From Allantophomopsis cytisporea (lineage: Eukaryota; Ascomycota; Leotiomycetes; Phacidiales; Phacidiaceae): a stretch of 64,000 nucleotides of DNA. Within the stretch, counting starts at the first letter, position 1, and each line of letters starts with the position of its first letter. A program made the translations under genes and the position numbers. The stretch spans positions 1,116,001-1,180,000 of the forward strand of contig CP103028.1 in assembly GCA_024752435.1 (NCBI GenBank), read 5' to 3'. Of this stretch, positions 1 to 11,266 are shown piece by piece. The notes beneath the pieces were generated by a model. The model saw only the letters and a program-made list of their open reading frames with translations, was not told the DNA's origin and searched no databases.

Positions 1-1432
1 TTACAAGTTTGCTCCGTTACGTGGAAGACTTTATCGTGAGGTGTATTTTATATGGGATCGGGTTTATGAACCTAGGAGAACAGTAAACTCCAAATGTAGC
101 AGGTTCGGTCTAATCCGCCGGAGAAGTCAATACCAATTCATGTAACGAGGCACACGAAATGGCACGAAGAAGACAGCCAGCTGAACACACAATTATGTAA
201 GTCAAGCTAGTTCTGTACTGTGTGACATCTAGAAGAGAGAGATAGAGCATTGAATTAGGGAATCATTCGGACCGGAATTACTGCAGTCCGGTGGCATACA
301 CAGTCACCGGTATGTCGGACGATAACTATAGGATGAGGATGCTGACCAATACATCAAATTCAGCTGCACAGTGGAAGATCTGTATAGGCGCTGAAACGGT
401 AAAAGGAGTTGCATCGTCATATAGACGTACAAAACCAGCGTTGTATACAGAGTAACATTACGTGAGGTACAACGGAAACTAGCGTGGTATCTAGAGACAG
501 CCTTGCCGTCTACTTTTTTACTAAGCCTTTTATTCTATATCCCTATATATATAAGATGATTATATACAGGTACAAAAGTCATATATCCTAACTAGAAACT
601 ATTCACTTCGAAATTTTGATAAAAAAGTACTAACTGTCACAATACCGGATGCAGCTGGAGTTGGGTACTGAGTTGTTTGAAAGAGAAGGGGAGCAGGATT
701 CTACTCTGCAGCTATTCTAATACTACGTAGTAGTGCGGTGTATACCTAATCGGGTAATTGAGTGACATTGAGAATCATTCACTTTCACACTCGCATCTAA
801 GTAAGGTCTGTATATTGACTACATATATTGACACTAACCTCCTATAAGGAAAGGAAAGTTCTCTTAGGATTAAAGCCACTCTCTAAAGGTTTAAGCTAGC
901 TTTAAATAGTTAGCGAAGATTTATAGAGATTGTAGTAAAGAAAAAGAGATAGCAATATATCTAGTAAAAACAACGTGTTCGAAGAACTTACTATAACTAT
1001 AATAATAAAAGACTTTGTTTTAAATATATAGAAAAGAGATATCTTTATATAAAAAGTCGCTAGACAGTTATATATACTCTGGGACGGTACCTAACTAAGA
1101 ATGTCTAGGCTATTCTTGAAGTATAAGATAGATGCTTCAAGTAATGATGCTATGTTTGAGCCCAATAAATCTGTTAGAGACTACTCGAAGCTTAAAGGAC
1201 TTACACCAGCTTCATAAGGAGTGGTGGGATTTTCTGTAAAATCTGTTTACTTAGAAAGCTTGGAATCTATTGTTTCAATAGTTGGGATTATTAGTTTCGA
1301 CGATTCTTATACACAAATGCTGGGCGGAAAGCATAGGACGGTAAGGAGATGATAGAGAGTATAACGAAAACAGAGCGATAACACAAAAAAACAACGTGCT
1401 GGTGCGAATAGATCATAATCTGCTTAAATCCA
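1..1432. other. AT-rich gene-free region
   Basis: No convincing coding sequence was seen on either strand. The part from about 480 to 1290 is rich in TATA-type runs and stop codons in all frames. The only structure recognised is a copy of a dispersed repeat at 696-832. The composition and lack of genes resemble transposon-derived, mutated intergenic DNA of filamentous ascomycetes, but no element could be named. Confidence 0.6.
696..832 (+). repeat. dispersed repeat, copy A
   Basis: This stretch aligns in the same orientation with 20243-20380. Shared blocks in order are GGATTCTACTCTG, ACTACGTAGT, TCACTTTCACA, GTCTGTAT and a final TTGACA. Differences between blocks are mostly single substitutions, many of them transitions. 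The similarity stops sharply on both sides. No coding potential is visible. It may be a fragment of a transposon end or a MITE; the family is not recognised. Confidence 0.6.
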
Positions 1433-2718
1433 CTATATCGGGATCCTATCACACAAATCGTTACCATTCGCATTGGACTCAATAAGTGCTGCAGTTTCTG
1501 GACGTCCATACAATTTCCCATCCACCGGACGATTCATCTGCCCATCATCGTTCAAAACCAACCCAAGTTGCGTCTTAGAAACCTCTCTGACCTTGACAAC
1601 ATGCTTATACGTGTCCAGCTTCGAAATTCCCGCGCTTGTGTTTTCTAACACTTTGCTAGGAGGCGAACTCATAGCAAGGACAACGACCACATATACCGAT
1701 CCGAGACCGTGGCAGCTCCATCCAAACCAAATAATGAGAAATTTGTATACTATTGCAATCAACATGTGTGCTAGAAGAACCCCAGTAGCGAGACGTCGAG
1801 CCAGACCCTCCAGTGAGTAGGCATATCCGTAGCGACGGAGAGTAATCTTCAACTCCGTCACCTCGTTTGCCTTGAAATTGGTCTCATTAAAAGTGTATAA
1901 ATCATGCATCGTAAGAGAATTGTCGCGATTTAATGCATAAAGTTGCTGGGTCTTCATGCCGATTCTGCTCAGGACATCTGCAACAAGCATGGAAACTGAC
2001 GGTTTGAAGCTCCCATCAAGTTGCCTGGTCAAATTTCCGATAGTCGAGTTGGGTGGCAATGCGGACTTTGCTCAGTTTATATCAAGCTTGATCGGCCCCT
2101 CGTAGTATTCCTCGAGAGGATTGAAATTTCCAGATCCAGTGTTTAGATCAGGTATTGTTGAAGAATGAACGTTTTTATCCAGAGTTGGTTCTATGTAGAA
2201 CTCCATAGGCTTCCAGTAAGCGAACACGGAGCAAGTTTCAATATTAGGTGCTTTATCGTGGTAGCTAAAGGAAGTAAAGACGACTCCAATCGATGGCGTC
2301 TTCTCGTGAAGGTACGGTGGTTCGACCCATAATGTTACATTTCCTGTCGAATTGTTCCAAATGGCTAAAAGTGGTGATACGTCATAGGATCACTGCGTGG
2401 TATCGTCCACCGGAAAATCCAACTGCGAGAGAATGCCGCGGTCCACGAAGACATGGCTTGAACCGTCTGAGTCATAACCCGGCCCATTTTTCATTTTGTG
2501 AAGTGATTCGTTCATCCACTGGTATCTTGATTCATTACATTGGATGTATACAGCTGGGGGTTGAAACAGGCTACCATCCATTGACAAGGGACCAAGCTTA
2601 AAATCCTCGAAAGAATTATGTTAATAACCGTAAAAACAAGTACCAAAAGTCCAGAAAATATTATGGGGGAGCTTATCAGCGAGCAATGTCGTTGTTCTGG
2701 TGAAACAAGAATCGCCAT
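1433..2718 (-). pseudogene. degenerate fungal membrane-protein gene
   Basis: Read right to left, three coding pieces follow each other. The first (from about 2718) has a hydrophobic segment. The second (to 2390) lies in another frame, reached through a frameshift or unrecognised intron near 2600. The third ends at 1433. Pieces two and three share one frame over some 380 codons, interrupted only by TGA at 2390-2392 and TGA at 2072-2074; the sequence between the stops still reads as protein, with N-glycosylation-like NNST and NVT sites. The last part contains one or two membrane segments (about 1690-1790) followed by a hydrophilic tail. The layout (N-terminal anchor, long extracellular loop, C-terminal anchor) is common among unnamed fungal membrane proteins. 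Two stops plus a frame change argue for a pseudogene; unusual splicing is the alternative. Confidence 0.55.
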
Positions 2719-2997
2719 CCACCCAACCTCCCTCTATATATCGACGGTGAACATCATTTTTAACTAGAAGTATGTGACTTAAATTCATCACTATATAGAA
2801 CTAGACTAATAAACATATAATTCTGCATAAGTAGGGAAGATACTTAAGCTTCATCAATATATATGAGGCAATATTTCTATTTTCACCTCTTTGATTAACG
2901 TCCTAGCTGGCTGTGATACAAGTATACTTAAAATATTATAATATCAGTTAAGAATAAACATCTATCGTAATCACGTTATGTAGCGCGAGTAGATGGT

Positions 2998-4482
2998 TTA
3001 GACACGAGAATTTGCTCGCTGATCTTGACCAACTTGGCGATTCCCTACTACCTTGAGCATCCAGAATACGGTCAGCGTTACTACTAAAACAGCCCCGACT
3101 CCTACAAAGAAGACCCAAATTGATAGACCAGAATCGTTAAGTTCTTTCAGATTCATGCCGAATACACCCGTGATAAACGATAGAGGGATGTATACGAAAG
3201 CCAGTTGAGTAATCATCGTGGACCGCTGTGCCTGTTCAATGCTCAATCGGCTGTCTTGGACAGTTATAGAACTCATGAACAACTGAAACGTCTCCATGAG
3301 AAACGCCTCCAGCTTGATAGCTTCGTCGAGTGTGTTTCGATGCTCCTCTATTGGCGTGAGGGTCCTCGAGAAATATGGCGGGTTGGTATAGTAAGGATGC
3401 ATCTTGTAGTATTTTTGGACCTTCGCGGGAACGTAGGCATTCTTTTCCATCAGTACAGTTTTGAGCCGAGCAAGCTCCTCTCTCTTAGTATGAAGGAGGT
3501 TATTGACGTCCAAGCTTGGGTTCTGTATCTCCTGAAAGCTGATGCGTTTGATGTCTTTGGCGAGAAACCTTATGTTATATTCCCATAGAGAGCTGGATAA
3601 CATATAGATTAGAGGATGGGCTGGAATTATGCCTTTTTCCTCATTGAAAAGTATGTCGCCGTGCCATGCGTGTTGAAAAAGATTCTTGAAACTCTCGAAA
3701 AGACTGTATCGTCGTTGCGGGAGCAACTGAGGCAGTTCAATACCCCCCCTATTCATTGAATATAGAAGTCTGAGGGTAGGGTATGATCTCTGGGGCATGT
3801 TGACGTAGTTGTTCATGAGGTCAAGTGGTGCATCAACGAGGAAAAGATCTGTGAGATGTATATCAGCAACATGTCTCAAATCCTCTAGACTCCAGAAAGA
3901 ATTATACTTACATAGCCAACGGTTGACTCGATAATATGAGATACGAGTAGTTGATTGAATTGGGTAACCGGGGTCCTTATAGCAATGCCGGCGGATGAAG
4001 TTTTTCGAGGAGTCCATATCCTCTCCAGTGTCGATATCTAGCTCGAAGTACTCGTAAATCCCATCCAAGTGCTCGTAAGATTTAGGGTTATCTGCTTCTG
4101 GCTTGTCTGATGGGTCCCAGTTCCATGTGTAGCGTCGATTATCCCAGAGATGTTCTTTATTCGGATTCGTAGCATGCTCGACGAAGAAATCAATATCAAG
4201 TTCCCATGCTGTGCCAAGCACTTCAAGATATTCAGCAGATATGTTCTCGATGACACAAACGGACCATCTCTCGGAATCTGCAGCGGTTTTTGCACTTTCA
4301 ACTATGTCGTTTGGGTTGTTGATAGGAATTTCTGACGTCAAATCTGTAAACAGAACTCTGGACGTTTGTTCTCGCGACTCATATGAAGGCTTGAATGGCC
4401 ACTCAGAGTATCCTATCTGAGAAAGTCTACTCTGAATCTGAGCTATGTATGTCTGAGAAGAGGGAAGATATTTTTCATCCAT
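2998..4482 (-). CDS. CorA-like Mg2+ transporter family protein
   Basis: A single-exon gene for 494 residues. The C-terminus has the CorA layout: a long helical region, a first membrane segment (about residues 422-440) running into the signature GMN within FGMNL (about 441-445), a short polar loop, and a second membrane segment (about 453-476) followed by a charged tail. The N-terminal 350 residues are soluble and resemble the variable domain of fungal CorA-like proteins, many of which have no proven transport role. CorA proteins form pentameric divalent-cation channels. Because the N-terminal domain differs from bacterial CorA, magnesium transport is inferred only from the membrane part. The start at 4482 gives MDEKYLPSS with no better upstream ATG. 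Confidence 0.85.
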   Translation of the reverse strand: MDEKYLPSSQTYIAQIQSRLSQIGYSEWPFKPSYESREQTSRVLFTDLTSEIPINNPNDIVESAKTAADSERWSVCVIENISAEYLEVLGTAWELDIDFFVEHATNPNKEHLWDNRRYTWNWDPSDKPEADNPKSYEHLDGIYEYFELDIDTGEDMDSSKNFIRRHCYKDPGYPIQSTTRISYYRVNRWLCKYNSFWSLEDLRHVADIHLTDLFLVDAPLDLMNNYVNMPQRSYPTLRLLYSMNRGGIELPQLLPQRRYSLFESFKNLFQHAWHGDILFNEEKGIIPAHPLIYMLSSSLWEYNIRFLAKDIKRISFQEIQNPSLDVNNLLHTKREELARLKTVLMEKNAYVPAKVQKYYKMHPYYTNPPYFSRTLTPIEEHRNTLDEAIKLEAFLMETFQLFMSSITVQDSRLSIEQAQRSTMITQLAFVYIPLSFITGVFGMNLKELNDSGLSIWVFFVGVGAVLVVTLTVFWMLKVVGNRQVGQDQRANSRV

Positions 4483-4932
4483 TCTAAATTATACAATGAG
4501 TTCTTCAAAAATTGAAAGTGTGAAATTTGTTATCTATTGTTAAAACCTCGGAAAGAATTGTTATCTTTCATATAGAGAAAAGCCTTATGACAATTCACTA
4601 TACAGGTCGACATTATGCAACTGCGGTATTGTTCCGAGCCGGCTGAAGAAGGCGCAGTGACTGCCTGCATGCTTTGCCTCTTTCCCCCGCCTAAGAAGTC
4701 AGCTGTGCAGCAGCTCAGCATACTTCAATTCAATTGTGATATGTTAGTAGGCTGCAGAGTACTATGAGAATTGTTCGATCAATTTTCTGATTTTTTCTAT
4801 TGTTGGTCACGTAGATAATGGTAGGCAAATCCATAATTCTTATCAACTCCAAGCAGAATTAGTTACAAAATTGATCAATGCTCTTGGACTCTATGCAACG
4901 GCATAGTATCAGAGACAGCTGAAATCCCTAAG
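4483..4932. other. intergenic region between two minus-strand genes
   Basis: No gene is recognised. It presumably contains the promoter of the CorA-like gene and the 3' end of the acetyltransferase gene. A 63-codon reading frame at 4530-4721 has no recognisable features. Confidence 0.5.
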
Positions 4933-5808
4933 TCATAACTTAGATAAAGTACGACCCCCGCATTTCAACAGCTGGCCAGGTTGCCGGATCATACTGTGCA
5001 GACGATATGTTTTCTCGTGGGCATTTTCCTTGGTGGTGTTCCCTTCTGACCGAGCTGGTTCTATTATGCCATCCCATTTCCTAAGATCTATGTCTATAAC
5101 TTCAACCTCCCTCCAACCATGTTTGCGAAAGAAACCGTGCGCTTTTGTCGTGCACAGCCAAATCTGTACAGCATCCAATTGGAATGTGTTGAAGGCCCAT
5201 TGGAGCATTAAGAATCCCACATCGTACTTCTGATACATAGGGTGAACAAAAAACGAGTTCCATTCTATAATGGTTTGTTAACATTGACCTTTCACTTTAC
5301 AAAGCGCCTGAAAGTTTTGAGTGCATGCTTCGGGCTGTGTTAATCTCGCAGCTGTGTCGAATCATGAGTGCAAAAGAGATAACCTACCAACATATGGTGC
5401 TGAAGCGTTTAAGTGGTTATTATGGCTCTTGACCATTTGACCCCAGTAATATTCGCAGAAGCTTATCCTGCAACCTTCAGGCCAATTCTTAGGCTCACTT
5501 TTTCTCAGTGGAGTATCATGGCGAGTAATCGAAGCGTGCCCTACTGGCTCGCCGTTGGATTTTAGGCAAGCCTTGAAAACATAAGACGCCGGATTAGATA
5601 TGTGTTTGCGTAGTTGGTTTTTCACGAGGTCTATTGCTGCTGTCGTAGGTTCAGGGTTGACGTTATCATCGGTGGGATAAGTATGTTTGAGAAACAGGTA
5701 GGACTCAATCTCGTCCGACCGCATTGCGAGTGCGGTGATAGATGAAAGAAGAGGTAGGTCTGACAAGGTCACGGGCAAGATCTCGACTATAGAAGAAAGG
5801 GAGCCCAT
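4933..5808 (-). CDS. GNAT-family N-acetyltransferase
   Basis: Two exons, 5808-5388 and 5264-4933, separated by a 123-bp GT-AG intron (5387-5265, donor GTAGGT, acceptor TATAG). The join restores one frame across APYV|EWNSFFVHP and gives 250 residues. The start reads MGSLSSIVEILPVTLSDLPLL, the usual first strand of fungal GNAT proteins. The second exon has the acetyl-CoA binding part: MYQKYDVGFLMLQWAF corresponds to the loop and helix of motif A, followed by the LWLCTT-like strand and the GFFRKHGW motif typical of the GNAT C-terminus. These enzymes move an acetyl group from acetyl-CoA to an amine; the substrate cannot be told from sequence. The gene stands alone, with no obvious partner. Confidence 0.8.
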
Positions 5809-7482
5809 AGCGATGAACCGTTGAGATGGTTGTTCACATGTTGGATTGAGTTATCGTATCTGAGGTCTCAAAGTGCTACTCATATACACATATATGAAGT
5901 ACAAACCAATGTATTCGCTAGCATTAATTTGAATATCTGATACAGCCTCATTTCTTACATATGATGGCCGGTGAGTCAATTTAGTTAACTCCATAATCTA
6001 TGTGCATTGGTTCCCTGTATTGCTTGCTCCATGGGCGTATTTCTGAAAGATTGTGTAATTATCTACGTTCACGGATTGTGACGCCACTACGCAGATGCAG
6101 CCTCAATGTGGTCTTCTGCATATTATTTCATAGCCACTCTAACCGCCCGCCTTGACTTATTCACCTGTCTATCTGTAGCAGCGCCCTGCAATTTGTGTAA
6201 GTTGTGTAACTCGTATTTTTTGTAGAGTATCTTGATTGATAAGTATGTTTTCATAAAGCGTTACTTTGCGGAGTACCGTAGAGAAAGGGGACAACTATAT
6301 TTACTGAGATATGTATATTTCTGAAACAAGTACCTATTATTCCAAAAGGGCATTTTGTGATTATGAAATTGTGATTATGAAACAGTTTACTTCAAGATAG
6401 TTGAATAACGGAGGCTTTATCTCTCCAAATGTCAAGACAACAGTAGATTTTGAAATTCACTTTCTTTCAGTGATGAATGATATTCTCAAACTAAGGGACT
6501 CTATACGGAGGGTGCCTTCCTCATTAAGCTGTGTGCAGGTGTATCGTGGATGTATGAGGTGATGAGCACCAGTAACGACTCCACTTGATAACCTTATGCA
6601 TTAGCTTACTTCGTTGTTTAATGCGTGCCAAAGTGATACGCGGATACCTAGCACTATAGATACATAGAATTTATGGAGCGTAGGTGGGGTGGTTCGGCTC
6701 CCCAATGTTTCTGTAGCCTCGTGGTGACAATACAGTGGGGCGAAGTAGTACGCTAACCCTAGTAGTTTGCTCACTGCATCGGCTTCGACAGCTCGCAGCT
6801 GAGCCTGATTCAAGCCTGTTCAGTACATACAGTCAGATCTCGATATACCGCACCTTCAAGATTCTGGCCAACAGTCCGATATATTAATACTAGGGGATTT
6901 GGTATATCGAGCGAAATTTACCGAATTGTAAGGCAGTAAGGCAGTACATTGTGCGAAATATGACCAAAATAGGCAAGGTAAGGAAGGAGGAACACAGCAT
7001 TAAGGTCATTATCATCTGGGGACTGATTGAAATTAGGTATAAACTAGGCATAATCGCGGCATTTGCAATTAACATGAAGCTCTAAATATAAGAGATTACT
7101 TAGCATATAGATAGTTATACTTGCTATTGTTGAGCATAGTTGCAGAATCATGTGACTAGCGATATGTGATCGTATTAGCTCGAAGATCCATAGACTCTAC
7201 TTCAATATTCACTTTCCAGTATTTCACATCAAGCATGCGCATGTAGATTTACGTAATCGTTTTCCATAGCTAGCTCATTTTATAGATAGATCCAAGCAGC
7301 AGCATGAGAAAGGAAAATAAGAGGCAAAGTCAGGAATAACACCAGCCAACAAGCATTCTCAAGTGAACATAGAAAGTGTGTCAACTTCGAGCAGTCCGTC
7401 CCATAGTTACCCCAATACAGAGTTTCTTTACTATGCAGAAAGAAGAAAAAACTAAAAAGCACAACCTTTCGTGATAGAAGCC
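5809..7482. other. gene-free region with a transposon-like inverted repeat
   Basis: Nothing coding is supported over 1.7 kb. The stretch from 5870 to 6480 is AT-rich and holds no recognisable protein. Around 6826-6950 there is a short inverted repeat with GATATACC motifs reminiscent of the ends of pogo/Tc1-type elements. The short frames at 6601-6813 and 7280-7462 look random. Confidence 0.5.
6839..6911. repeat. short inverted repeat, possible DNA-transposon end
   Basis: The arms CTCGATATACC (6839-6849) and GGTATATCGAG (6901-6911) are exact reverse complements separated by 51 bp. The left arm is preceded by CAGTCAGAT. Ends containing CAGTCAGA and repeated CGATATA motifs are typical of fungal pogo/Tc1-like elements. 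No transposase is present, so this would be an end remnant at most. Confidence 0.35.
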
Positions 7483-9996
7483 TTAGAGATGTCTAACTAA
7501 CGCTTTTACTTGCTCTTCGATATCCTCTGGTACTCGAGCATTCGCCGTGAGAAGAAGCTCAACACCTTCTTCCCAATCGAGAGATATCGCCACATCAAGT
7601 GGTGAGTTGTTCGATTCATCCAAAGCATTGACATCCGCACCCTCTTCGATCAACCGCTCTACTCCGTAACTCCATTCTTGGCGAACTGCAAGTGGAAGTA
7701 ACGAGTTTCTATATTTGTCCACTTTCTTGACATTTGCAGCCATTGGCTCTTGGAGCAAAGTCTCAAATCCGTCCGCCCACTTCAATATAATTGTTTCTTC
7801 AAGAGCGTTGTTCTTATTTGGATCCGCATCGTGCTTGATCAGAATCTCGAGTCCTTCTTTCCACCTGCGTGAAATTGCGTCCCTAAGTGCGTTATATTTG
7901 TTCACATCTGCACCGCTTTCCACCAAGAGAAGGACTCCTTCTCCCCACCTGGCGAGAATTGCCGGTTCAAGTGGGTTGCCTTCATCTGGGTCGACACCAG
8001 CTCGGAGCAACATCTCGACCCCCTCTTTCCATCTCCGAAAAGCCGCAACTCTAAGTGCATCTCAAAGTATCAGATCTGTATCAGCTTGAAGCATCATCTC
8101 TACTATACTTCCGCATCGACCCATTATTGCTGCTGTCAGATTTTCGCGCGAAATATTAACCCTGAGTAAAAGTAGCAGTTTGACTCCGGCAACCCACTCG
8201 TTAGAGACAGCTTCTTAAGGCAAAGGGGAGTCATGATCCTTGAGAGACTTAATGTCGACATCTTTGTCAAGCAATAATTGAACAATCTCCATGTTACCGG
8301 CCTTGAAAGCGGTGATCATTGCTGTTTGTTCAGCAGTATCTGTGAGATACTCAGTATCATTTTCAAGAATGTTTTTGGTGATAGACGTATGACCATATTG
8401 GCATGCTTTCTGCAACGCACTACCAGCATTGTAGGGGTATGCACTTTGTAGAAGTGCTCTTCGGATCTGATCTAGAAGGCCAAATTCCCCATATCGTGCT
8501 GCTACAATGTAAGTCTGCTGAAGAAGATCAGCATGGCTCTGGGATGTTGCATTGGTAGCGAGTCTTGCAATATCTTGGTCAAGTATGCTGGATTCGTTCG
8601 ATTCGACAAATTCATCGTATTCGATGTACGTATTACCGGTAGAACTTGTTTCGAACCCAGAAGCCTTTGCCATCATATCTTCACCTACCTCAGCCACCAT
8701 CTTCAAGTCCCCATGTCTTGCAGCCGTGATGAAGATAGCAAATAGAGAAGGTAAAAGTTGGAATGGGTTCCACTTCTCAAGTCCATACACATCCGCTGTA
8801 GACAAGTCTAGACTAGCCAGAGAGTCTACTGGAACCGAATGAGAGGTTTCAGATGTTGTCCCGAATACTACATTGCGATGTCTTTCTAGGACATCGATCG
8901 ATCTCCCTAGCTGATATTTGTCATGCCAAAGATCATACTGAACTGTTCTTGCTGGGAGTATGATGCCAATCCTGACAGATATCATGGCAGACACAAGTAT
9001 GCCATAAAGGCTTCCATTGTCAGAATCTATAATCCAAGACCCTGAGTCTCCTGTCTCTATAAAGAAATTATATCAGCTCTACTTTCGTAGTTGAAATGAT
9101 AGTGTTGACTGACCGAAGTTGCCCTTCAATAGCTCAAATGCCCATTCATCTCCATAACTCTGTGTCAAAGAGCTATATTCAAATTCTTTAGAAAAAGTCT
9201 TGCCTAAACCAATGCCACGCAGTACACCCCTCCTTGTGAGTAAGAGTACTTGATTTGCCGGCGCTTCTAAACTGAACTCAGTCACAAAATGAGCCCGCGG
9301 CGAAGCTGCTAGACCTGGAACCTGAGATATGCCAACAGTTTCTCGATACAAAAACCGATGGCCATCAATTTTGTTGATTCCCGGCTCCCAGAAATCAATG
9401 TTCTCAATGACAGCCCAGTCATTCTCAAGACTCATAGGCCCCTGACGATAGAAAAAAATTTCGTCCTTCGAGTCGCCTGGGGATTGTAGAGGTTTAGGGA
9501 GCTGCGAAGAAGAATGGTCTTCTCCAGGTTCGTGTACCGGTATTGAAGATTCCGTATTAACTCCTGTAGTCTCCATGAAGATGTTTCGGATTCTCGAGAT
9601 AGTCTTCGAGGCTAAGTGTCGGATGCCTATTTTGGGTTTATCTCCTAGGATCTGAATGTTACTTGGTACATCATTATCCCCTTCTTGGGTTCTAATCGTG
9701 GTGGGTTCTTCTTTTTCTCCTTCCTTGGACTGAACTATAGCTGGTTCTTCCTCGTTATCCTCCCAAATATGCAAGTTGAGACTGTTAAAGAGACCGAAAT
9801 CATAGTTGGTGGTACTAGAGAATGCTTTTGGGAAGATCCGCGTCAATGAGGTTTGAGGGAAAATGTGGGCAGTCGTGAGACCACATTTTGCGCCCTCTTC
9901 AACAGCTAAGTGATTCGGAAGATTAATGACACCCCCTATAGTAGAGATTTCAGATCTTTTGTCTCCACCAAAAGGGATACGCGAGCATCTGTCATT
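7483..9996 (-). pseudogene. trypsin-like domain plus ankyrin repeats, broken by two stops
   Basis: The coding frame runs from an acceptor-like CTTAG at 9997-9998 through exon 9996-9114, a 57-bp intron (9113-9057) and exon 9056-7483. Near the N-terminus lies GGVINLPNHLAVEEG followed by GLTTAHIF, which matches the catalytic-histidine region of chymotrypsin-like folds. Directly after the intron ETGDSGSWIID gives the catalytic-serine GDSG motif. The C-terminal half has ankyrin-type repeats, such as LQKACQYGHTSITKNIL, and several degenerate units with WKEG/WEEGVELL cores. TAA at 8215-8217 and TGA at 8062-8064 interrupt the frame, yet the repeats continue in the same frame to 7483. The first exon or start codon is not visible. 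Fungal proteins that join a trypsin-like domain to repeats are known; a role in non-self response is only inference. Confidence 0.75.
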
Positions 9997-10054
9997 CTAA
10001 GATGATGAACACATCAAAGATCGTCGTCCTGCAGAACTCCGAATTTTTCACCAT

Positions 10055-10561
10055 ATGACTATTCTGCAACCTATGAATCTACCGAATTCTCGGGTTCCTT
10101 TTCCGTCCGGCTTCCTAGATGAGACCCTGGATACTGCCGCTATACTGCTCCGACAAGATAATCTCGAGGGCAAGAAATGGTTCAAGAAAAACCTCACGCA
10201 GGTTGAAAAAGAATCAGACATGGTTTCCTAATCGAAAAGAAAGCTCACATTGGCTAATTATACATATATAGGACTTGCAAACAGTATAGATAAGGCTGTG
10301 GCCTCTCAACATCTGAGCGGTAATGCGCTCTCAGCTGCCCGGTACAAACATTGGGGACATAGTCTCTCATATCTTATGAGTGCATTTGATGAGAAAGAGC
10401 CAGAGGGCTTTAAAGAGTGGTGGTATGACAGACGCCATGGAGCTAGTCGCGTGAATTTTATGTTGACATTTTATGGCGTATTACTTGCTATTTTCTTTGG
10501 TTTTGCTTCGACTGTAATTGGCGCCTGGCAGGTTGCACTCGTCTACTATCCACCTAGATAG
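10055..10561 (+). CDS. small fungal membrane-anchored protein
   Basis: Exon 1 starts with ATG at 10055 and shows a short N-terminal motif (FPSGFLDETLDTAAILL, then KKWFKK). The second part shows HWGHSLSYLMSAFDE, then EWWYDRRHGAS, then one C-terminal membrane segment of about 25 residues ending at 10561. This order (L-P-x-G-F-x-D-E-T-L, then WFKK, W-x-x-R/S-L, P-x-x-x-x-x-WWYDRR, TM) is one I associate with a large family of short fungal proteins of unknown function. Splicing is uncertain. The obvious pair GTTTCC (10223) to ATATAG (10271) leaves the frame off by one base, whereas an AAG acceptor at 10294 restores it and gives 144 residues. A one-base deletion is the alternative. The start lies only 59 bp from the oppositely oriented broken ankyrin gene. 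Confidence 0.5.
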
Positions 10562-11266
10562 ACTTCAAATCAACTCTAAAATTAAGAATACAATCATTTA
10601 AGCCAAGATTTGTCGGACCTTTTTCTAGTGAAATATAAAATATAGATTTTATGTATCCTTCTTACATGACTATATCCACTCGTTTCAATATTTTAATTCT
10701 TTTTAAAGTCATAGATCATATATGTTGTAAGTATTGTTTGACACATACATGAGACTCCATACATGATCCAGTTTGTATAGACTTCACGGAAGCCTTCTAG
10801 ATTGAAGATTTGTTACCAGAACCTTGGAAGCTTTACCAGAGATTCAATTCCTTTCCACACCTATTCACGTACGTCGTTGACATAAGCATACATGAATGGC
10901 ATCATTTTCGGGATTTGATCAAAATAACGTTGCATTATCTCCGGGTTATGAATTTGACTGTTTGGACTCGAAAACGGTCTGGAACTTTAGTGCTTGATCG
11001 CCAATAAGGTACTGTTCCGCCTCAACCGTAATCGGTGACGTTGTCAAGAATTGAAGCTCCCGCACGAACGCCCGTTGTCGCATTCCCCACTATCCCCGCC
11101 CCACAGAGAGTCATCATCCATCCGTAAATACGCCTCACAACAACTCCACCTTACAAATACCCTCTCCTCCATAGTCCAATTCAACTATAAAACTGAAACT
11201 CTCCCTCTTGAATACAAACCTCAAACTGCTTTCAATTGACCAAAGTTTATTTGCTACAAATCCATC
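10562..11266. other. intergenic region and cyanase promoter
   Basis: No gene is recognised. The distal half is AT-rich. From about 11040 the plus strand becomes C-rich, as in promoters of well-expressed fungal genes, and contains the CCAAT and TATA motifs listed separately. Confidence 0.55.
11176..11192 (+). promoter_or_regulatory. CCAAT box and TATA box of the cyanase gene
   Basis: CCAAT at 11176-11180 is followed by TATAAAA at 11186-11192. The TATA motif lies 75 bp before the cyanase start codon, a plausible distance for a short 5' leader. The two motifs are unusually close for separate functional elements, so the CCAAT may be chance. Confidence 0.4.

Noticed and set aside
8062..8217. Programmed stop-codon read-through or selenocysteine in the ankyrin gene
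   Set aside because: One of the two stops is TAA, there is no recoding signal, and similar stops occur in other broken genes nearby.
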